NCBI GenBank assembly: GCA_025603075.1
Contig: MU626303.1
Coordinates: forward strand, 1-64,000
Source of the DNA: Neoconidiobolus thromboides FSU 785
Lineage: Eukaryota > Entomophthoromycota > Entomophthoromycetes > Entomophthorales > Neoconidiobolaceae
Reading direction: 5' to 3'
DNA: 64,000 nt
Position 1 is the first letter of the stretch. Every line of letters starts with the position of its first letter. A model generated the notes under the pieces. It saw only the letters and a program-made list of their open reading frames with translations, searched no databases and had not been told where the DNA came from. The translations under genes were made by a program, and so were the position numbers. Shown here piece by piece: positions 58,731-64,000 of this stretch.

Positions 58731-60226
58731 ATGACAATCCCAATGTACTCTTCAGTTAATTATAATACATTCGGAAATACAAACGCAGATATAATAAATA
58801 TAAGTACTTATAAACCGAGTATAACTTTGGATGGGAAAATAATAACCATTTTATTTAACTTTTATAAAATTATATTCACTATAATATCCATCTTCGAGCC
58901 CATATTCGAACTTTATTATCCGTTAATAGTATGTTATTATTCAAAAAGAAAAGTAAGTTTTATTATAATAACTAATTTTCATCGATAGTAAATAGTTTCA
59001 ATTTAATATCTAGCTTTCTACTCAAGGTAATTAACACCTTTTAATTATTAACTCATATAATAATCTCAATAATTTCATTTTTAGATTCTCAATCTTTATT
59101 AACTTTCATAATAAATAATCAGTTATTATTTAACTGTTTAAAACCAATGATGAGAATTAGAAATAAGGAAGAGGAAGATAATACGAATGGACTTTCTTTA
59201 TTAGCTACTGTTATGATAGCTATGGGATTCTCTATAGTTTTAGGATTTAGTTTTTGGTTCTTATTCGAAGAAAGGGATTCAGTGGGAAGTATGATCGTTT
59301 TTGGGACTTTAGTAATTCAATGGTTATATCAATCAAGTAAGAAGTGTTTAAATGAAAATGGTAAGGTTTTATAATTAGTTTCTATTTATATAGTATATAT
59401 TTAATAATTATTATTCTTAGATAATCAACAAGAGCTATTTTTTTTAACATTATTTTCAGTTTTAATTAATGGGACATTAATTTCTATTATGCTCGAAAGT
59501 TTTCATTGGAATTTAATAGGCTTTACAACAATTTATGTGACATTGTATTTAGTCAATTTGAGTATTTTGTTGCTATATATTTATATTGAAAATTATTTCA
59601 TTTTAAAAAAAATCTTAGTGAATTATGAAGGTATCAAATCAATAATTAGTAGGAATAAGAGTGGTAATTTACTTTTTATTCAATAATAATGAATATTTAT
59701 TAATTTTGTTTATTAACAGTATTAATAGCTTCAATAAATAATTATTTAAATTATCTCATTATTAATAGTACATTAATAATAACAGAAACAATGAATCAAA
59801 ATTTCAATTTATTACACCAATATTTAATTTTTACAATTTGGTTGAATGAAATAATGACAATTAAATATTCCGCTATTAAACATCAGTTAGTTTTATTTTA
59901 CATTTATTTTACAATAACAGTCACTTATTTTAATTTAAATTTAATTAATTATTTGATTTTTTTACCTTGGTTAATTACTTTAGTAAGTTAACTATTTATT
60001 TAAGATAAAATAAAATTGATTTTTATATTAGTATTTCAATACCAAATCTATAACTGATATTAGTCTACCATGGTATTTTAAATTAAGCGAAACTTTATTA
60101 TCCCTATTATTCCTTCTTTTTATAAATATTTCAATAATTTATTATTATCTAAGTCAAAATTTTATACTCATCTGGCTTTATCTAGGTTTTTATTCTATAC
60201 TCTACTATTTAATTAATAATGTTTAA
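58731..60226 (+). CDS. Orphan multi-pass membrane protein, 403 aa
   Basis: Assembled from six exons: 58731-58952, 59014-59026 (13-nt microexon), 59085-59360, 59421-59663, 59720-59982 and 60032-60226. All phases agree and the frame is open for 403 codons. The protein is very hydrophobic (Ile/Leu/Tyr/Phe rich), with roughly eight to nine possible TM segments. A short charged loop (RIRNKEEEDNTNG) lies near residue 110. No family is recognised. The extreme AT bias makes hydrophobic frames common, so exon boundaries are less certain than elsewhere. The consistency of six exons supports a gene. It is divergent from the INTS6-like gene (234 bp between start codons). Confidence 0.55.
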
Positions 60227-60326
60227 CATTAATGACAGTAAATAAAGAATAATTCTTTTGAATTTTTATTTTTTATTCATTTTTAACAATCATATATATT
60301 TAACTATTATCATTTTATATATTTTT

Positions 60327-61895
60327 TTAAAAATAAAGTTTAACTAACTCATCGGATACACCAGAAGGTGTTAATACACCTAAATCCGTCACTAATAAAG
60401 ATATGTATGATGGTGGTGTATAATCTAAACTTGGAGTTTTAACCTAAATAAATTTTATTAATAAATTTTAATTTAATAGTATTTTAAATAATAAATAGTT
60501 TATATAAAGATAATTATTAATTTAAAATTCAAACTAGATAAACTAAATTACTCACCATAATCCCGGTAATATCTGTATGATCTATATGATCACTTTTAAT
60601 AATTTCAGAATAAGCTCGAATTTCAGGTAAATTTAATGGCACCTCCGATTGATTTAATGGAAATAATCGTACAAATTTAAAGCTAATTAATAATAATAAA
60701 ATTAATATAAAGTATCTAAAAATTCCTCTTGTCTTTTTCCATTATAAATTCAATTCACTTACCTTTCAGCCAAGCAGTAAAAAGGCACATTATTAGCTTT
60801 AGCAATAATGGATAATTGATATGTTCCTACCTAAATTAATTAAAAAAATATTAACTCTATTGAAACAAAACTTTATATCATGTTTTTTTTACTTGATTAA
60901 TTAACCCTCCATTTTCAACTACACCTTCCGCCCCAACTAATACTAAATCCACTTGATCCATAATGTATCCTACACCAACATCAAGTATTAATGTTGCATT
61001 GATACCAGCTTCGGTCAATGCTTTAACAGCTGAATAGCTATCAATAAATAACAGAATAGGTTAAATAAAATTAACATATTATTCAAAAAAATTAAAACAA
61101 TATTAAGAGTACTTACCCAGCGGAGGTGGGTCTCGATTCCGTGACATAAACTTTAAATCTTTTTTTCAAACTTAAAGCTAATTGTAAAGCGGACATAACC
61201 ACTCTTGAAAAGGAATGAATTAAGATAACCTATAATAATCAATTATGTTAATAAACTTAATCCTTCTATTTTTCTCTTCTATTTCCTTTCTTTCTTTCTT
61301 CACTTTTGTTTCCTTTCAAAAAAAATAATTACTTTAAAATAAAATCAACTTACCGAATCATCTTTAATAAATTGAATGGCCAAATTAGCAATTCTATCTC
61401 TACAAGTAGCTGCTTTATTACAAAATTGATTTCCTCTATTAATCAAATGCGCTTTAAATAAAGAAAACTCTGTAAATCCAGGTGAACTACGTGTAATAAA
61501 TCGTTGAAATAAATCACAGCCTGCAGAAACTGGGATAGTATTACAAAATGGTACCGTTTTGAGTTGGGAAATTACATTTTCAAGGGTGTTCATTAATTCA
61601 GACATAGTGAGGGCTAAAAAAGTAAGTCAAAAAGTAAGTGGATAAGTTTTATGTGAATTACCTGTATCCTTTTCGATAACTTCGATCAACACTTTGATGG
61701 CCGCGACTGGGATAGCAAATTGCTATGGATAAAATTAGTATATTATTGAAGAATTGGGAATTCTATCTATTTTACTAATTCATTTTTTAGCAAATATTCA
61801 AATCTCTCAATGAAATTGAAGGGGTTATCTAAGAAAAATCGGTTAGTTTATTGTGTTTATATTAATTAATATTAAGATTTACCTATAGTGGACAT
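60327..61895 (-). CDS. GCN3: Translation initiation factor eIF2B subunit alpha
   Basis: Regulatory subunit of the eIF2B guanine-nucleotide exchange factor; it senses phosphorylated eIF2 in general amino-acid control. Nine minus-strand exons (61883-61895, 61776-61828, 61662-61722, 61354-61613, 61117-61229, 60893-61037, 60763-60830, 60556-60682, 60327-60443) give 318 aa. Conserved blocks: [88 protein letters not shown]-type [29 protein letters not shown] and [20 protein letters not shown], then [12 protein letters not shown] at the end. The first coding exon is only 13 nt (MSTI). Divergent from UCH37 (171 bp between starts). Confidence 0.95.
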
Positions 61896-62066
61896 CTTTT
61901 TTTAAATAATTTTACAATTTTATTTCTATTTTATTTTTTTAAAAAGCGATTCAGCTCAACTTTTTTGCAATTGGATTCAGCATGATGAATAAAAATTGCA
62001 AAGCTTAAAAAATAAGATGTGGAAAACGTAATTAAAAAATGAGCAAGGGAGATTTTTTTGTAAATT

Positions 62067-63557
62067 ATGGAAGCGTGGAATTTAATTGAAAGTGATCCAG
62101 GTGACTATTTGAAATAACAATAATGAAGAATAAACATAATATACTAAACTAATAATTATAAAAAGAGGTATTCACCAATTTAATCCATAAACTTGGAGTC
62201 AATGGAGTGCAAGCAAAAGAGATTCATATAATGGACCAATTTTTAGAAGATGAAAAAAAGTAAACTTTAATATAAAGCTTCCCTTGAAAATAATTTTTAT
62301 TAACTTTCACTAAAATAGTCAAGTCTATGGCTTAATATTTTGTTTTAAATGGGAAAATAGAAAAGATACACAACTTGAAGAGAACTATACCTCTGATCAA
62401 AACATTTATTTTCCACAACAAGTAAGTTCCATTTGGGTCTATCTTCAACCATCAAAAATATTAGTTAGATTATTAATATAAATTTAGATCATCACTAATG
62501 CTTGTGCTACTCAAGCTATTTTATCCATCTTATTTAATAATAAAAAGATTGAACTTGGTGCTGACTTGACTCAATTTAAAGAATTCTCATTGGACTTTCC
62601 TGCTGATGTGAGACATAACAGCATTTCCTAAATTATAGGAAACTCACTAACTATCCCTCTTTTTTTTAGTTAAAAGGAGAAATGATTGGAAGTTCGGATT
62701 TAATTCGTAATACTCATAATTCGTTTTCAGGGTAAGAGATTAAATAGACAAAGTATATAAAAGAAAATTAATTAATAATATAGTTCGGATGATTTCATAT
62801 CTCAATGGTATAAAGAACATCTAAATGAAGTATATAAAGATCGACCCAAAGAAGATGCATTTCATTTTTCCTCTTTCTTACCAATTAACAATCAATTATT
62901 TGAACTAGATGGTTTAAAAAGAGGACCTATAGAACATGGTAAGTTTTTAAAATGTTATTGAAACAGAATGAAAATGAGTTTTTTTAAATTGTTTTTACTA
63001 TTAGGTCCAATTAATAATGAAAATTGGGTAATTCAAGCATTTGATATTATTAGAAAAAAAATTGAAAGGTGATATGCTATGTTGATATTAACTATTATTG
63101 TATGTTTGTTAACTTATTATAATAGCTATGGTGGTGCAGAATTAAGATTTAATTTAATGGCAATTACAGAAGATGAAATTGATATTTTAAAGAAAAAAAT
63201 TCAATTATTAGAAAATCAATTAATGGAAAATGTAAGTTATTAATAAATTTTTAAAGGTAAATTAATTGATTGTTTTGTTATTATTATGATAGCCAAATGA
63301 GAGTGTATTACAGTATCAATTAATTGAATTAAAAGATCAATTGGAATACTCCGATAGATTAAGACAGAAATCAAAGGTAAAATAAGAGAATTATTTTTTT
63401 ATTTTTTTAGAATTATTTTTTATGTATATAATGTTTTTAGGTGAATTTAGATATCTCTTCTCATAATTTTATACCTTTTCTTTTTAATGTACTTGGTGAA
63501 GCAGCCAAAAACAATCGACTTGGGCCTATTTTAGAGAAATCAAATAAAAAAGAATAG
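62067..63557 (+). CDS. Ubiquitin C-terminal hydrolase UCH37/UCHL5 (fungal Uch2)
   Basis: A cysteine deubiquitinase that acts at the 26S proteasome via Rpn13. Ten exons (62067-62100, 62166-62259, 62319-62421, 62488-62607, 62670-62731, 62784-62938, 63005-63068, 63126-63231, 63293-63376, 63441-63557) give 312 aa. Catalytic residues: Cys83 in TNACATQA, His165 in DAFHFSSF, Asp180 in [11 protein letters not shown], and the oxyanion Gln earlier in KNQVYGLIF. RFNLMAI follows, then a coiled coil. The C-terminal ULD-like tail [18 protein letters not shown] fits Rpn13 binding. It belongs to the UCH37 subgroup rather than Yuh1/UCHL3. The exon 2 acceptor (AAAAG at 62165) is the weakest junction. Confidence 0.94.
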
Positions 63558-63790
63558 TTATAATGGAAGGTTTAAATAAAGAATTTGTAATAGTTATTGC
63601 ATAATAATAAGTTATGAACAAGTTTTTTTCATTTTTAAGGGATAGTATTTGTACTTTAATTTTATATAAATTGAACTTTTGAGTTTTTTGTTTATTCTTA
63701 ATATTAAAAGTTAATTGGTTAAAATAACAAATAGATAGATTAAATATTAAAAATACACAATAGAAATTGTTTTAAATAACATTAATAAAG

Positions 63791-64000
63791 ATGAGGACAA
63801 TATTACGTACACCGATAGCATTAACATCTAAGATATTTAAACCAACTATAAAGTTTAACTTAACTTCAATCAATTATAAACTATATCAAAATAATCCATT
63901 ATTAATTACATTAACAAAACCCATAAACACTAAAGTAGAAGCCAATGAAACGTTACTTCCTAACAACAATCTCACCCCCACTCCTATTTCAAAACCATTT
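63791..64000 (+). CDS. Start of an unidentified gene, probable mitochondrial presequence (3' truncated)
   Basis: An ATG at 63791 opens 70 codons to the window edge. The N-terminus (MRTILRTPIALTSKIFKPTI) has Arg, Lys, Ser and Thr, no acidic residue and an amphipathic pattern, typical of a mitochondrial targeting presequence. The rest seen is low complexity and gives no family clue. It may also be exon 1 of a spliced gene. Confidence 0.5.
   Translation, partial: MRTILRTPIALTSKIFKPTIKFNLTSINYKLYQNNPLLITLTKPINTKVEANETLLPNNNLTPTPISKPF

Overview
This is a nuclear segment from a very AT-rich fungus. The genes carry many short introns (mostly about 45-65 nt, GT..AG, often with a TACTAAY-like branch site), and they include fungal hallmarks such as lanosterol 14-alpha-demethylase (ERG11), C-5 sterol desaturase (ERG3), VPS74 and a PMP3 proteolipid. 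Low GC, a secreted tyrosinase, a DUF4436 family expansion, an Integrator subunit 6-like protein and a sphingomyelin-synthase-like protein together suggest an early-diverging lineage. Mucoromycota, perhaps Glomeromycotina, is my best guess, and it is inference only.

Layout. 1-401: 3' end of inositol-3-phosphate synthase (INO1). 1.6-8.6 kb: ERG11, pyridoxal kinase (convergent), ERG3 and a DHA2-type MFS exporter. 8.7-11.0 kb: DNA polymerase eta. 11.6-26.8 kb: an accessory-looking stretch with four DUF4436 paralogues, two orphan ORFs and many short repeats, interrupted by a conserved Golgi pair (VPS74 and a Bet1/Sft1-type SNARE) transcribed divergently. 28.7 kb: PMP3-like proteolipid. 29.6-32.6 kb: 16-exon Ras GTPase-activating protein. 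32.6-36.1 kb: gene-poor. 36.1-45.0 kb: GMP synthase, secreted tyrosinase, GNAT acetyltransferase and importin-5/Kap121. 47.7-49.3 kb: an N-myristoylatable RING-H2 protein. 49.3-52.3 kb: repeat-rich gap. 52.3-64.0 kb: sphingomyelin-synthase-like enzyme, rhomboid protease, INTS6-like protein, orphan multi-pass membrane protein, eIF2B-alpha (GCN3), UCH37/UCHL5 deubiquitinase and the start of an unidentified gene.

A non-coding family dominates the intergenic DNA: an element of about 105 bp with TIRs reading roughly ATATGGGGATGT, here in about 18 copies, all outside exons. Two copies form a head-to-head inverted repeat with identical 92-bp arms (50871-51080). Another sits inside a larger 461-bp element with related termini (614-1074).

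Intron-containing genes were assembled by hand from frame, splice sites and family similarity. Every joined CDS adds up to a whole number of codons. I ran no searches, so family assignments come from recognised motifs.
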